This document shows positions 1 through 5,508 of a stretch of DNA of 5,508 bases, piece after piece. Location of the stretch: contig CANNLB010000252.1 of the NCBI GenBank assembly GCA_947505565.1, positions 1 to 5,508 on the forward strand. The letters are read 5' to 3'. The number at the start of each line of letters is the position of its first letter. The first letter of the stretch is position 1. A model generated the notes under the pieces. That model saw nothing but the letters and a program-made list of their open reading frames with translations, was not told where the DNA came from and did no database searches. Source of the DNA: Acidobacteriota bacterium (GTDB lineage Bacteria > Acidobacteriota > Terriglobia > Bryobacterales > Bryobacteraceae). Both the position numbers and the translations under genes were made by a program.

Positions 1-225
1 AAAGAACTGATTGAAGCCACCGGTGCCGAGATACGATACCTCCCACCCTATTCCCCGGACTTCAACCCGATCGAGCCCTGCTGGTCGGTCGTCAAACAAC
101 GTTTGCGCCAACTCATGGCGAGGTCGGTGGCTGCTCTGGACGCCGCTCTCCCCAAGGCCCTCGCCCTCATCTCTCCCGACATTGCTAAAAATCTCTTCCG
201 ACACTGCGGATATCTACTCGGTTAA
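1..225 (+). CDS. IS630-family transposase, C-terminal part (5' end outside window)
   Basis: This is the C-terminal 74 residues of a DDE transposase, open at the left edge and ending in TAA at 223-225. The motif PPYSPDFNPIEPCWSVVK (residues 15-32 of the visible part) is the hallmark of the IS630/Tc1-mariner DDE_3 domain. The glutamate in NPIE (codon 73-75) is the third catalytic acidic residue. The first two catalytic aspartates must lie to the left of the window. The tail (helical, ending in FRHCGYLLG) is the normal length for the family, so this end looks intact. Such enzymes cut and paste IS elements into TA dinucleotides. Whether the copy is active cannot be judged without the 5' part; some relatives are split into two frames joined by programmed frameshifting. 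Confidence 0.92.
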   Translation, partial: KELIEATGAEIRYLPPYSPDFNPIEPCWSVVKQRLRQLMARSVAALDAALPKALALISPDIAKNLFRHCGYLLG

Positions 226-241
226 GTCGAGATTTTCTCTA
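1..241 (+). mobile_element. Right end of an IS630-like insertion (boundary approximate)
   Basis: The transposase stop is at 225 and recognisable PIN-domain coding sequence starts at about 239, so the element must end between them. IS630 elements duplicate a TA on insertion. The TA at 240-241 sits exactly where toxin homology begins and is the best candidate junction; the TA at 223-224 is another option. The left inverted repeat is outside the window, so the terminal repeat could not be confirmed. Confidence 0.5.
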
Positions 242-397
242 GCCCAATTCGATGGCTTGATTGCCGCGACCGCGCAGAAACATGGCCTCACGCTGGTCGC
301 GCGCGACGTAGGCGATTTTCGCAATCTGGGCCGTAGCATCGTCGACCCCTGGGACGCGCGTAGCCTCGAACCTCACTGGCCAGAGGCACGGGAATAA
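239..397 (+). pseudogene. vapC: VapC-type PIN-domain toxin, C-terminal remnant
   Basis: From about 239 to the TAA at 395-397 the frame encodes the C-terminal third of a PIN-domain ribonuclease. FDGLIAATAQKHGLTLVARD matches the usual D-x-LIAATA helix, followed by DVGDF and SIVDPW, the typical last strand of VapC/FitB toxins. The Asp of FDGLIA and the Asp of the RDVGDF segment are the family's late acidic metal ligands. The N-terminal part, with the first catalytic Asp and the conserved Glu, is missing. The open frame does extend upstream to an ATG at 11, but those residues are an out-of-frame reading of the transposase gene. An intact VapC has about 130 residues; only about 52 remain, so no toxin activity is expected. 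No antitoxin gene is visible; it would normally precede the toxin and may lie beyond the element. Confidence 0.8.
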
Positions 398-415
398 AAG
401 CCCCCTCCGGCCGAG

Positions 416-436
416 GCCGAGCGCGAAGCGCCCGGC
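416..436. repeat. GC-rich hairpin
   Basis: The arms 416-424 and 428-436 pair over nine positions with one A-C mismatch (420 against 432) around a GAA loop. No T run follows on either strand close enough for a classical intrinsic terminator. It may act as a 3' end structure for the toxin remnant or be a leftover of the rearrangement. Confidence 0.45.
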
Positions 437-505
437 AATGACATCGAAAACCTACAGTCATTTGCTTACCTTGGCAACAGCCGGGTACAATACTCCTACA
501 TGCGC

Positions 506-526
506 AGAAGACAGCGGTTGTCTTTT
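506..526 (+). terminator. Possible weak rho-independent terminator
   Basis: AGAAGACA (506-513) pairs with TGTCTTTT (519-526) around a five-base loop: eight pairs, one of them a G-T wobble, with the T run forming part of the 3' arm. The stem is AT-rich and therefore weak. It would serve a rightward transcript leaving the IS/vapC remnant. Read leftwards it has no clean T run, so it is a poor candidate for ending the response-regulator transcript. Confidence 0.35.
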
Positions 527-627
527 AGCTGAGCGTCTGGACATCTAAGATGGAGTCGACGTTAGGAGCCCTAGACCGCTCCCGAACGGGTCGCTGCTCG
601 GTAAGGTGTTTACGACTGGGCGGGCGG

Positions 628-1356
628 CTACTGCGCGACGCTGGCGCTTTCTCCGGTCGGCTCGACGACCAACTCGCCGCTGCCGCTGAAGCTGTAGCCG
701 AAGCCGCGCACGCTGCGAATAAAGAGTGGGTTGGTGGGGTCCGTCTCCACCTTTTGGCGCAAGCGGAGGACATAAACGTCGACCGTGCGGTCGGTGACAG
801 CGCGGTCGTGGCCCCACACCGAATTCAGCAGTTGCTCGCGGCTGAAGACAATCCCGGGGCGCGTCATGAGGAACTCGAGGAGTCGGAATTCGGTGGCGGT
901 GAGAGTCAATTCCCCGCCCCGTAAGAAGACGCGGCAGGCGTTGCGGTCCAGTTCAAGGCCACCAGCCTTCAACGTGCGGACAGGCTGTGCCTGGCCACGG
1001 AACTGGATTTTGATGCGGGCGATCAACTCTCGCACAAAGAACGGCTTCACGATGTAGTCGTTCGCGCCGAGTTCGAGGCCGACAATGCGGTCAGTTTCGG
1101 TCGCGCGCGCCGTCAGAAAGATCACCGGGGTGTTCGCCAAATCGGGATGCTTCCGAATCGCCTTGCAAATCTCTAACCCGTCCGAGTCGGGGAGCATGAT
1201 GTCGAGGATCACAAGGTCCGGCCGCTCCCGCTTGCACAATTCGAGAGCTCCTTTTCCGGTTTGAGAACCGGCAAACGAGTAGCCTTCTTTCTCGAGGTTG
1301 TACTTGAGCAGCGCAAACAGGTCGCTATCGTCCTCGATTAAAACAATCTTTTTCAT
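628..1356 (-). CDS. phoB: OmpR/PhoB-family response regulator
   Basis: A 242-residue cytoplasmic transcription factor with the normal two-domain layout. The receiver domain (about 1-118) has the acidic pocket EDD (8-10), the phosphate acceptor Asp52 in LVILDIMLP, Thr82 in FLTA and Lys104 in IVKPF. All residues needed for phosphorylation are present. The winged-helix DNA-binding domain (about 128-224) shows ELTLTATEFRLLEFL, FSREQLLNSVWG, TVDVYVLRLRQK and RSVRGFGYSF, as in PhoB. A tail of about 18 residues after the wing is probably disordered. The ATG at 1356 begins the typical MKKIVLIEDD. No clear Shine-Dalgarno precedes it, so translation may be coupled to the kinase gene 38 bases upstream. 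The partner is that kinase. The symbol rests on family resemblance; no pst or phoU gene is visible, and a role in another response is possible. Confidence 0.93.
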   Translation of the reverse strand: MKKIVLIEDDSDLFALLKYNLEKEGYSFAGSQTGKGALELCKRERPDLVILDIMLPDSDGLEICKAIRKHPDLANTPVIFLTARATETDRIVGLELGANDYIVKPFFVRELIARIKIQFRGQAQPVRTLKAGGLELDRNACRVFLRGGELTLTATEFRLLEFLMTRPGIVFSREQLLNSVWGHDRAVTDRTVDVYVLRLRQKVETDPTNPLFIRSVRGFGYSFSGSGELVVEPTGESASVAQ

Positions 1357-1394
1357 TACAATACCAAGCTACTGCGACCAATGTGTCAATTTAA

Positions 1395-2855
1395 TTACGG
1401 AATGGTTAACTGTGAGCGAATATCGCTGTGTTCGCTCATTCCGAGGTCGTCATGGGGCAGGGTGAAAGAAAATTCTGACCCGCGGCCCACTTCGCTTTGT
1501 ACGCTGACTTCGCCGCCCTGCGCCTTGACGAGGTGCTTAACGATCGCAAGCCCGAGTCCAGTGCCGCCGAGTTCCCGCGAACGGGCCTTGTCGACGCGAT
1601 AGAAGCGCTCAAACAAGCGGGAGAGCTCTTCCGGAGGGATGCCTATGCCGGAGTCCTGGACGAAGATCTCGGTGAACGGAAGGGGTGCCAGATCGCGCAT
1701 GCCGACGATGATAGAGCCGTTTTCGGGGGAGTATTTCAGGGCGTTATCGATGAGATTCGTCAAAACCTGATTGACAGCTTCAGCGTCGCAAAACGCTTCC
1801 GGCTCCCCTAGCATGCGGTGGAAGTGGATGGTGAGATTCTTGCGTTGCGTCAGAGGCAACATGGAATCGAGCGTATCCTGCACGAGCGCGTGGACGTTGT
1901 AGGAAGCGAATTGGAATTTCTGCTGCTTCATTTCCACCCGCGAAAGCGTGAGCAGGTCGGCGGTCAGGTTGCCGAGGCGTTCGGCATTTTGGCGAATGAT
2001 ACCCAGGAAGCGGACGTTATGCTCGGGTTCGTGGATCGCCCCATCGAGGAGGGTTTCGGTATAGCCCTGGATGGAGGCGAGCGGGGTGCGGAGTTCGTGG
2101 GAGACATTTATGACAAAATCCTTTCGAATCCGCTCGAGTTTTTCAAGTTCCGCATGTTCCCGTTGCAGTTCCTGGAACATTCCTTCCAGGGTCTCGCCTG
2201 TTTCGTTCAACTTGCGTTCGAGCAGACCGAGTTCGTCCCCGCCCGGCCGAGCCAGGCGGGCCTGAAAGTTGCCTTTGGCCAGCTCCGCCGAATACTCGAT
2301 GATGTTCCCGAGTCGGCGGGAGACCCAACGGGCGAAGAGGGCAGCCAGGAGAATGGCGGGCAAGAAAGAGAGCGCGGTGGAGCCGAGCATGCGGCGGCGA
2401 ATGGCATCAACCTGGCTCTGGATCTCCGACAGGGGAACCGCCAAGCGCAGGGCTCCTTCTTCGACCGGTACGGCGACGTAGAGAAAGGGCACGCCGAGGG
2501 TGGGGCTTTGACGGCGGGTGGAGCCGGTTTGCCCAGCGAGCGCCATCTGCACTTCCGTGCGATTGGAGTGATTTTCCATTTTATCGGCAGCCGCTTCGGA
2601 ATCAGCGAGGACGCGGCCGTCTCGGGCGATCAACGTCAGTCGGCCGCGTGCAGCGGCGGCGTACCGTTTGAACTGGGCAGGTTCCTCCGGCAGAGCAATC
2701 GCCAGCATCTTGCCCTTGTCGATCAGTTCGCGTTCCAGAGTTTCGAGGTAGGTGGACTCGGCGATTTTGGAAGCGAAGAAGTCCACTGCAACGAGAGCGA
2801 CAACCAGAAGGCCTAACACCGCGCCGATCAGTTTGAAGAAAATTTTGCCGGTCAA
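1395..2855 (-). CDS. phoR: PhoR-like membrane sensor histidine kinase
   Basis: About 486 residues from a TTG start at 2855. Transmembrane segment 1 is near residues 9-28. An extracytoplasmic sensor domain (about 30-155) contains [15 protein letters not shown] and [12 protein letters not shown], as in PhoR-type sensors. Transmembrane segment 2 is near 157-176, HAMP near 177-229, then a short coiled coil. The HisKA dimerisation domain has the H-box [13 protein letters not shown] with phospho-accepting His253. The ATPase has the N-box ([11 protein letters not shown], Asn367/Asn371), G1 DSGIGI (401-406), F-box FERFYR and G2 GGTGLGL (430-436). Unlike many PhoR proteins there is no room for a cytoplasmic PAS domain between HAMP and HisKA. 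The frame is open to a TTG at 2912, but that start has no ribosome site and would cover the candidate promoter. It precedes its regulator, the reverse of the commonest gene order. The signal it senses is not shown by the sequence. Confidence 0.92.
   Translation of the reverse strand: MTGKIFFKLIGAVLGLLVVALVAVDFFASKIAESTYLETLERELIDKGKMLAIALPEEPAQFKRYAAAARGRLTLIARDGRVLADSEAAADKMENHSNRTEVQMALAGQTGSTRRQSPTLGVPFLYVAVPVEEGALRLAVPLSEIQSQVDAIRRRMLGSTALSFLPAILLAALFARWVSRRLGNIIEYSAELAKGNFQARLARPGGDELGLLERKLNETGETLEGMFQELQREHAELEKLERIRKDFVINVSHELRTPLASIQGYTETLLDGAIHEPEHNVRFLGIIRQNAERLGNLTADLLTLSRVEMKQQKFQFASYNVHALVQDTLDSMLPLTQRKNLTIHFHRMLGEPEAFCDAEAVNQVLTNLIDNALKYSPENGSIIVGMRDLAPLPFTEIFVQDSGIGIPPEELSRLFERFYRVDKARSRELGGTGLGLAIVKHLVKAQGGEVSVQSEVGRGSEFSFTLPHDDLGMSEHSDIRSQLTIP
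1398..1443 (-). repeat. Bulged hairpin at the kinase 3' end
   Basis: Two nested inverted repeats: CGGAAT (1398-1403) with ATTCCG (1438-1443), and GAGCGAA (1414-1420) with TTCGCTC (1431-1437). They give 13 perfect pairs, a 10-base loop and a 10-base one-sided bulge. The structure ends directly beside the kinase stop codon (1397-1395), in the poorly conserved tail of the protein. The leftward transcript continues into AT-rich sequence without a T run, so it is not a classical terminator. It could stabilise or partly block the kinase-regulator message. Confidence 0.5.
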
Positions 2856-2865
2856 CGGTGAGACT

Positions 2866-2870
2866 CTCCT
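2866..2870 (-). promoter_or_regulatory. Shine-Dalgarno that fixes the TTG start of the kinase
   Basis: On the minus strand AGGAG lies 10 bases before the TTG at 2855-2853. It is one of the few clear ribosome sites in the window and supports this TTG over the one at 2912, which has no such site. Confidence 0.6.
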
Positions 2871-2877
2871 AGCTTTT

Positions 2878-2898
2878 ATTGTAGCTAGAGTACTCAAG
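2878..2898 (-). promoter_or_regulatory. Candidate promoter and operator of the kinase-regulator pair
   Basis: On the minus strand TACAAT (2883-2878) is a good -10 hexamer that would start a transcript near 2871, just before the AGGAG and TTG of the kinase. No good -35 box is seen 16-18 bases upstream, as expected for an activator-dependent promoter. Upstream of the -10 is a near-palindrome, CTAGAGTACTCAAG (2885-2898), with only the central-arm pair 2887/2896 mismatched. The -10 is also framed by CTAGC (2869-2873) and GCTAG (2884-2888). No clear Pho box (two CTGTNAN units 11 bases apart) was found. Hexamer matches occur by chance at this frequency, so this is tentative. Confidence 0.4.
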
Positions 2899-2937
2899 AT
2901 TCCACAGTGCAACAGATTTAGTTACGAACGAATGAGC

Positions 2938-3810
2938 TTATGGCTTCAGATCGATGACAGCATAGGTGGGAACCAAGGGCAGAGAAAATTCCGTCGTTTC
3001 GGCGGTTACAAGCAGGTCCTTGGGCTCGATCGCGCCGGCCGAAGAGTGGAGCCGGAGCGACGGGAATCGTCCGAGGAGTCGGACGCGGAGGCCTTCTACG
3101 TTGCGGTTGCCATAGTTGAGCAGCATGATGCGGCGGCCGGTAGCGTCGCCCGACAGGGTGGCTATGACGACGTCGGAGCCGTAGATGCGGAGCAGACGTT
3201 TATCGTCGCCGAGCTTCTGGCGGATTTGGTAAGCGTAGGCAGAGGGATCGCCGGCTTGGGGCTTGACGTTGAGGTCGAGCTTGGAATCGGGGGCGGAGAG
3301 GACGCGGAAGAGGAGATTGCGGCGGACGAGCAGATTGAGATTTTCGCCGGCGGCGGGGGAGCCGTCGTCGAGGAATCCGATGTTGGCGAGGGGCGGAAGT
3401 TTCGAAGCCGGGATGGTGGCCAGGAATTTCGAGGCCTCGGCGAACTTGGGCCAGTCTTTGGCGGCGACCTTCATAATGACGTCGACGCCGTAGGCATGGG
3501 CTTCGGCCGCGGCGAGAACGGGATTGGCCGGTTCCATATACGCAGGGGCCTTGAGCCCACGAACATATTGCGAGCCGTTCGAGTTTACCCAGGGGGCGTT
3601 GGAAGCCGACGCCATATTCATACGGTATTGGACCCCGGGGCTGGGAAGCTTGCTGACAGCGGGTAACGGTTTGGCACAGGCCCCGGCCGCTTTCCAGGCG
3701 TCGAGGGCTTCCGGGGCGACGTAGACACATTCAATGCCGAGGGATTTCAATTGCGGCGCCGTGGAGGGCGGCGCGTCGGTAAACAGACTGATGAGGGCGA
3801 GAGCTACCAT
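2938..3810 (-). CDS. Unknown protein with a probable export signal and a C-terminal beta-rich domain
   Basis: A 290-residue protein I do not recognise. It begins MVALALISLFTDAPPSTAP, a short hydrophobic stretch that may be a signal peptide but lacks the usual positive charges. The next part (KSLGIECVYVAPEALDAWKA, then AAAEAHAYGVDVIMKV) alternates helices and strands. The C-terminal 80 or so residues (VVIATLSGDATG, RRIMLLNYGNR, EGLRVRLLGRFPSLRL, PTYAVIDL) look like a beta-sandwich such as those closing many glycoside hydrolases. That resemblance is an impression only, and no catalytic motif was found. The ATG follows the upstream gene's TAA with no gap and in the same frame. There is no Shine-Dalgarno before it, so translation probably depends on ribosomes finishing the DUF362 gene. 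The pairing suggests a joint job in the cell envelope. Confidence 0.75.
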   Translation of the reverse strand: MVALALISLFTDAPPSTAPQLKSLGIECVYVAPEALDAWKAAGACAKPLPAVSKLPSPGVQYRMNMASASNAPWVNSNGSQYVRGLKAPAYMEPANPVLAAAEAHAYGVDVIMKVAAKDWPKFAEASKFLATIPASKLPPLANIGFLDDGSPAAGENLNLLVRRNLLFRVLSAPDSKLDLNVKPQAGDPSAYAYQIRQKLGDDKRLLRIYGSDVVIATLSGDATGRRIMLLNYGNRNVEGLRVRLLGRFPSLRLHSSAGAIEPKDLLVTAETTEFSLPLVPTYAVIDLKP

Positions 3811-4941
3811 TTAGAGAGCCGTCTGCCGAAGGTCGATTTTCTTCTTGTCATACTCGCCGAGGCCGAGGGTGGCGGCGTATTCGATGTGGCCGGGTTCGCG
3901 AATGAACCGGTTGAAGTTCGGCCCTGATTTGCGCTCTCCGGCCTTAATCAAATGCTGCGGAGAACGGTCCCACACGCTGACGGCACCTTTCAGTTTGCGC
4001 TGGTCTTCGATGATGTCGAGCAGGATGCGGTCCATGGCGACGGGGTCGGTCCCGAACATCATTTTCGCGGGATAGAAACGGAACTCTTTGCTGGGCGAAA
4101 AAGGCCCGCCGTGCCAAACGCCTTTGAGGCCGTCCATGACGTGGAGCACGGTGCGCGAACGCACCGGTTCGACGGTGGCGAGCTTACCGATGAACGAGAA
4201 GGTGTTGGTCTTTTCGAAGCGGTGCGAGCGGGCGACGTTGTGGAAGTTGCCGTAGGCGATGTTTTTCAGGCAGCCGGTGACGCCGGAGGCGCCGTGATCC
4301 TTCATGTTCGGGATGTTGATGAGCTTGGTGAAACTCTCGGAGACTTGGCGAATGATGTTGGAGCGCGTATCTTCTTCACCGAAGAAATCGACTTCGACAT
4401 AGGTCTTGGCATCGTAGCCGTTGAGCGCATCGCGGAGGGCGGATGCCGCCAAAATGTTAACTCCGGCGGGGACATACTTCTGATAACCGACCGAGTCCAT
4501 TTGATCCTGGAAGCGTTCGTAGATCCAGATATTGGTGGGCTTCACGCCGGTGATGATCAGTTGGCGAACGGTTTCGGCGACGACGACGGGGTGGGAGCAG
4601 ATGGCGGGGGCGCCCGAGCAGTTGACCTTGAGCCCAACGACATCCTTCGGTTCGACAAAGCGTCGCCAGGCGGTGCGGACATCCTTTTCCCCGGTAAGGG
4701 AGAGCATGCCGCGGCTCATCATTTCTTGCACGGTCGGGACGTCAACGGCCTCGGTCGAGACGTCGATCGACTTGGGCGCATGGACGGAGGCGACCCGACC
4801 GCGGAAGGCCCCGGGCATGCCGGGTTGGGCCCAGGGTTGATAGGCGGATTGGACCCGATATTGCGGCAGATCCGCGTTAGTTGCCGCAAGAGCGGCACCG
4901 GCGGCGAGGGGGGAGAGAGTCAAGAAGCGTCGGCGTCGCAT
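3811..4941 (-). CDS. Tat-exported DUF362-domain protein
   Basis: 376 residues from the ATG at 4941. The N-terminus, MRRRRFLTLSPLAAGAALAA, is a twin-arginine signal, so the protein is likely folded in the cytoplasm and exported. The body matches DUF362: DVVGLKVNCSG (about 100-110) with SHPVVVAETVRQL, then GVKPTNIWIYERF, then the core IPNMKDHGASGVTGCLKN (about 210-227), and finally GTDPVAMDRILLDI (about 297-310). Cysteines 108, 115 and 224 are few and not arranged as a ferredoxin motif, unlike some DUF362 proteins with iron-sulphur domains. The biochemical role of the family is not established. A TTG at 4950 would add three residues but overlap the divergent gene; ATG gives a normal Tat signal. 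It leads the minus-strand block, and its TAA abuts the next gene's ATG. Confidence 0.88.
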   Translation of the reverse strand: MRRRRFLTLSPLAAGAALAATNADLPQYRVQSAYQPWAQPGMPGAFRGRVASVHAPKSIDVSTEAVDVPTVQEMMSRGMLSLTGEKDVRTAWRRFVEPKDVVGLKVNCSGAPAICSHPVVVAETVRQLIITGVKPTNIWIYERFQDQMDSVGYQKYVPAGVNILAASALRDALNGYDAKTYVEVDFFGEEDTRSNIIRQVSESFTKLINIPNMKDHGASGVTGCLKNIAYGNFHNVARSHRFEKTNTFSFIGKLATVEPVRSRTVLHVMDGLKGVWHGGPFSPSKEFRFYPAKMMFGTDPVAMDRILLDIIEDQRKLKGAVSVWDRSPQHLIKAGERKSGPNFNRFIREPGHIEYAATLGLGEYDKKKIDLRQTAL

Positions 4942-4954
4942 ACAATGCAACGTA
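4941..4954. promoter_or_regulatory. Candidate bidirectional promoter between two divergent start codons
   Basis: The rightward TACAAT (4941-4946) and the leftward TACGTT (4954-4949) form a 14-base partly symmetric element. Each would place a transcript start a few bases before, or at, the start codon it serves: near 4953 for the ATG at 4957, near 4942 for the ATG at 4941. Both messages would then be leaderless or nearly so, which fits the absence of Shine-Dalgarno sequences on both sides. The -35 boxes are weak; GTGATT at 4978-4973 is the best leftward match. Confidence 0.35.
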
Positions 4955-4956
4955 GC

Positions 4957-5412
4957 ATGAACAATCCTTCTAAATCACGCCGAAATTTGCTGACGGCCGC
5001 TGCCGGCATCGCCGGAGCCGCCGCCGCGCAGGCCCAAACGCCCGGGAAACCGGAGAAGAAAGTGCACTACAAGGGTGCCAAGCCGAAGACGACACCGCTG
5101 TTCAACGGGGCTGTTTCGTTCGGGAATTTGCTCTTTATTGCAGGAAAAGGCGCCCATTTTGAAGGCGACATCAAGGCGCATACCAAGCACGTGCTGGACG
5201 AAGTGGAGAAAGAGTTGATCAACGCCGGGTCGAGCATGAACAAAGTTCTGAAGTGCAATGTTTACTTGAATGATCTGAAAGACTACGTCGGGATGAACGA
5301 CATGTTCAAGGGCCGGTTTGGCGAGGAACCACCGGTGCGGACGACGATTGCGGCGGCTGGTGGAATCCCGGGGAATTCGCTCGTTGAAATCGACGTCATC
5401 GCCTACATCTAG
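4957..5412 (+). CDS. Tat-exported RidA/YjgF-like protein
   Basis: 151 residues from the ATG at 4957; the ATG at 4945 in the same frame would add four. Residues 1-27 form a Tat signal (SRRNLL, then an Ala/Gly-rich hydrophobic run ending AQAQ). Cytosolic RidA lacks this, so the protein probably acts outside the cytoplasm. The remaining 120 or so residues fit the RidA fold: FGNLLFIAGKG, VLDEVEKELINAGSSMNKVL, CNVYLNDLKDYVGMNDMF, and PPVRTTIAAAG with SLVEIDVIAYI. Arg128 and Glu144 correspond to the substrate-binding Arg105 and Glu120 of E. coli RidA, which hydrolyses enamine/imine intermediates as a trimer. The residues at the Tyr17 and Ser30 positions appear to be Phe and Ala, so the substrate may differ. 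It is divergent from the DUF362 gene and its stop overlaps that of the convergent gene to the right. Confidence 0.88.
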   Translation: MNNPSKSRRNLLTAAAGIAGAAAAQAQTPGKPEKKVHYKGAKPKTTPLFNGAVSFGNLLFIAGKGAHFEGDIKAHTKHVLDEVEKELINAGSSMNKVLKCNVYLNDLKDYVGMNDMFKGRFGEEPPVRTTIAAAGGIPGNSLVEIDVIAYI

Positions 5413-5508
5413 AAACCATAGAGGCGCTCGGCGCGAATGTAGTCGGCCACCGCGGGGGGAAGCTCAGTCGGCATCTCCCCGCGGGCGAGTTCGGCGCGGA
5501 TGCGGGTG
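5409..5508 (-). CDS. C-terminal end of an unidentified protein (5' part outside window)
   Basis: Reading leftwards from 5507, 32 codons end in TAG at 5411-5409. The visible tail runs TRIRAELARGEM, PTELPPAVADYI, RAERLYGF. It reads as a natural protein end: charged, helical, with a proline break and codon usage like the neighbours. I do not recognise the family from this short piece. The stop overlaps the RidA-like stop by four bases in the palindrome CTAG, so the two genes converge with no spacer. Two other frames on this strand contain stops or do not fit as well. Confidence 0.6.
   Translation of the reverse strand, partial: TRIRAELARGEMPTELPPAVADYIRAERLYGF
5450..5484. repeat. Strong GC-rich hairpin just beyond the convergent stop codons
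   Basis: The arms 5450-5460 and 5474-5484 pair over 11 positions, with one G-T wobble (5458/5476), around a 13-base loop. The first eight pairs are perfect: CCGCGGGG with CCCCGCGG. It lies inside the coding sequence of the leftward gene and about 38 bases after the RidA-like stop. It has no T run, but could slow polymerase or protect the 3' end of the RidA-like message. Confidence 0.5.

Larger units (their letters stand above)
398..627. other. Gene-poor spacer between the vapC remnant and the response regulator
   Basis: About 230 bases without a convincing gene. The frames that cross it are short or are antisense to the response regulator. It holds a GC-rich hairpin (416-436), a weak hairpin with a T run (506-526), and a loose promoter-like pair on the plus strand (TTGCTT 462-467, 18-base gap, TACAAT 486-491) with no gene behind it. 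No good terminator for the leftward response-regulator transcript was seen. Confidence 0.6.

Noticed and set aside
462..491. A promoter-like pair TTGCTT and TACAAT on the plus strand
   Set aside because: No rightward gene follows, and a weak terminator-like hairpin comes about 15 bases later. TACAAT occurs about as often in the window as chance predicts.
575..605. A possible terminator for the leftward response-regulator transcript (CCCGAACGGG region)
   Set aside because: The stem is only three or four pairs with too small a loop, and no T run follows.
1358..1389. A perfect TTGACA (1389-1384) and a TATTGT (1363-1358) on the minus strand before the response regulator
   Set aside because: The gap is 20 bases and the -10 would touch the ATG at 1356, so the transcript would start inside the gene. 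Probably chance.
1818..2816. A 332-codon plus-strand open frame
   Set aside because: It is antisense to the histidine kinase and shows no domain; its composition is typical of a mirrored coding frame.
2856..2912. A longer kinase start at the TTG at 2912
   Set aside because: It has no ribosome site, adds 19 residues unlike a membrane-protein start, and would run over the candidate promoter. The TTG at 2855 follows an AGGAG.
2752..3666. A 304-codon plus-strand open frame
   Set aside because: It is antisense to the unknown protein and the kinase start, with a Gly/Glu/Val-rich composition and no motif.
3952..4944. A very long plus-strand open frame running into the RidA-like gene
   Set aside because: It is antisense to the DUF362 gene, whose domains are clear. 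Codon bias in GC-rich genes often leaves the opposite frame open. Only the part from 4945 or 4957 onwards has recognisable protein features.

Overview
The window has a moderately high GC content and a bacterial layout. The gene set is a PhoR/PhoB-like two-component pair, a Tat-exported DUF362 protein and a Tat-exported RidA-like protein. Start sites mostly lack Shine-Dalgarno sequences. This resembles genomes of Acidobacteriota (Solibacter/Bryobacter type), but that is an inference from style; no taxonomic marker gene is present.

Left edge (1-627): the plus strand carries the last 74 codons of an IS630-family transposase. It runs directly into the C-terminal remnant of a VapC-type PIN-domain toxin. 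The simplest reading is that the insertion removed or displaced the 5' part of vapC. A gene-poor stretch of about 230 bases follows, with two small hairpins.

Centre (628-4941): four genes read leftwards on the minus strand. In transcription order they are a Tat-exported DUF362 protein (4941-3811), a small unknown protein (3810-2938), a PhoR-like membrane histidine kinase (2855-1395) and a PhoB-like response regulator (1356-628). The first two genes lie in the same frame, separated only by one TAA codon followed at once by ATG. The kinase has a TTG start with an AGGAG site and its own candidate promoter in the gap before it. The kinase presumably phosphorylates the regulator at Asp52. No phosphate-transport genes are in view, so a phosphate signal is a family-level guess.

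Right edge (4945-5508): a Tat-exported RidA-like protein starts divergently from the DUF362 gene. The two start codons are only 3 to 15 bases apart, with a symmetric pair of -10-like elements between and around them. Its stop codon overlaps the stop codon of a convergent minus-strand gene through a shared CTAG; only the last 32 codons of that gene are inside the window.

I did not find a clearly new multi-gene system. The points most worth a second look are the compact divergent start region, the in-frame TAA-ATG junction, the bulged hairpin at the kinase-regulator junction, and the exported RidA with altered pocket residues.
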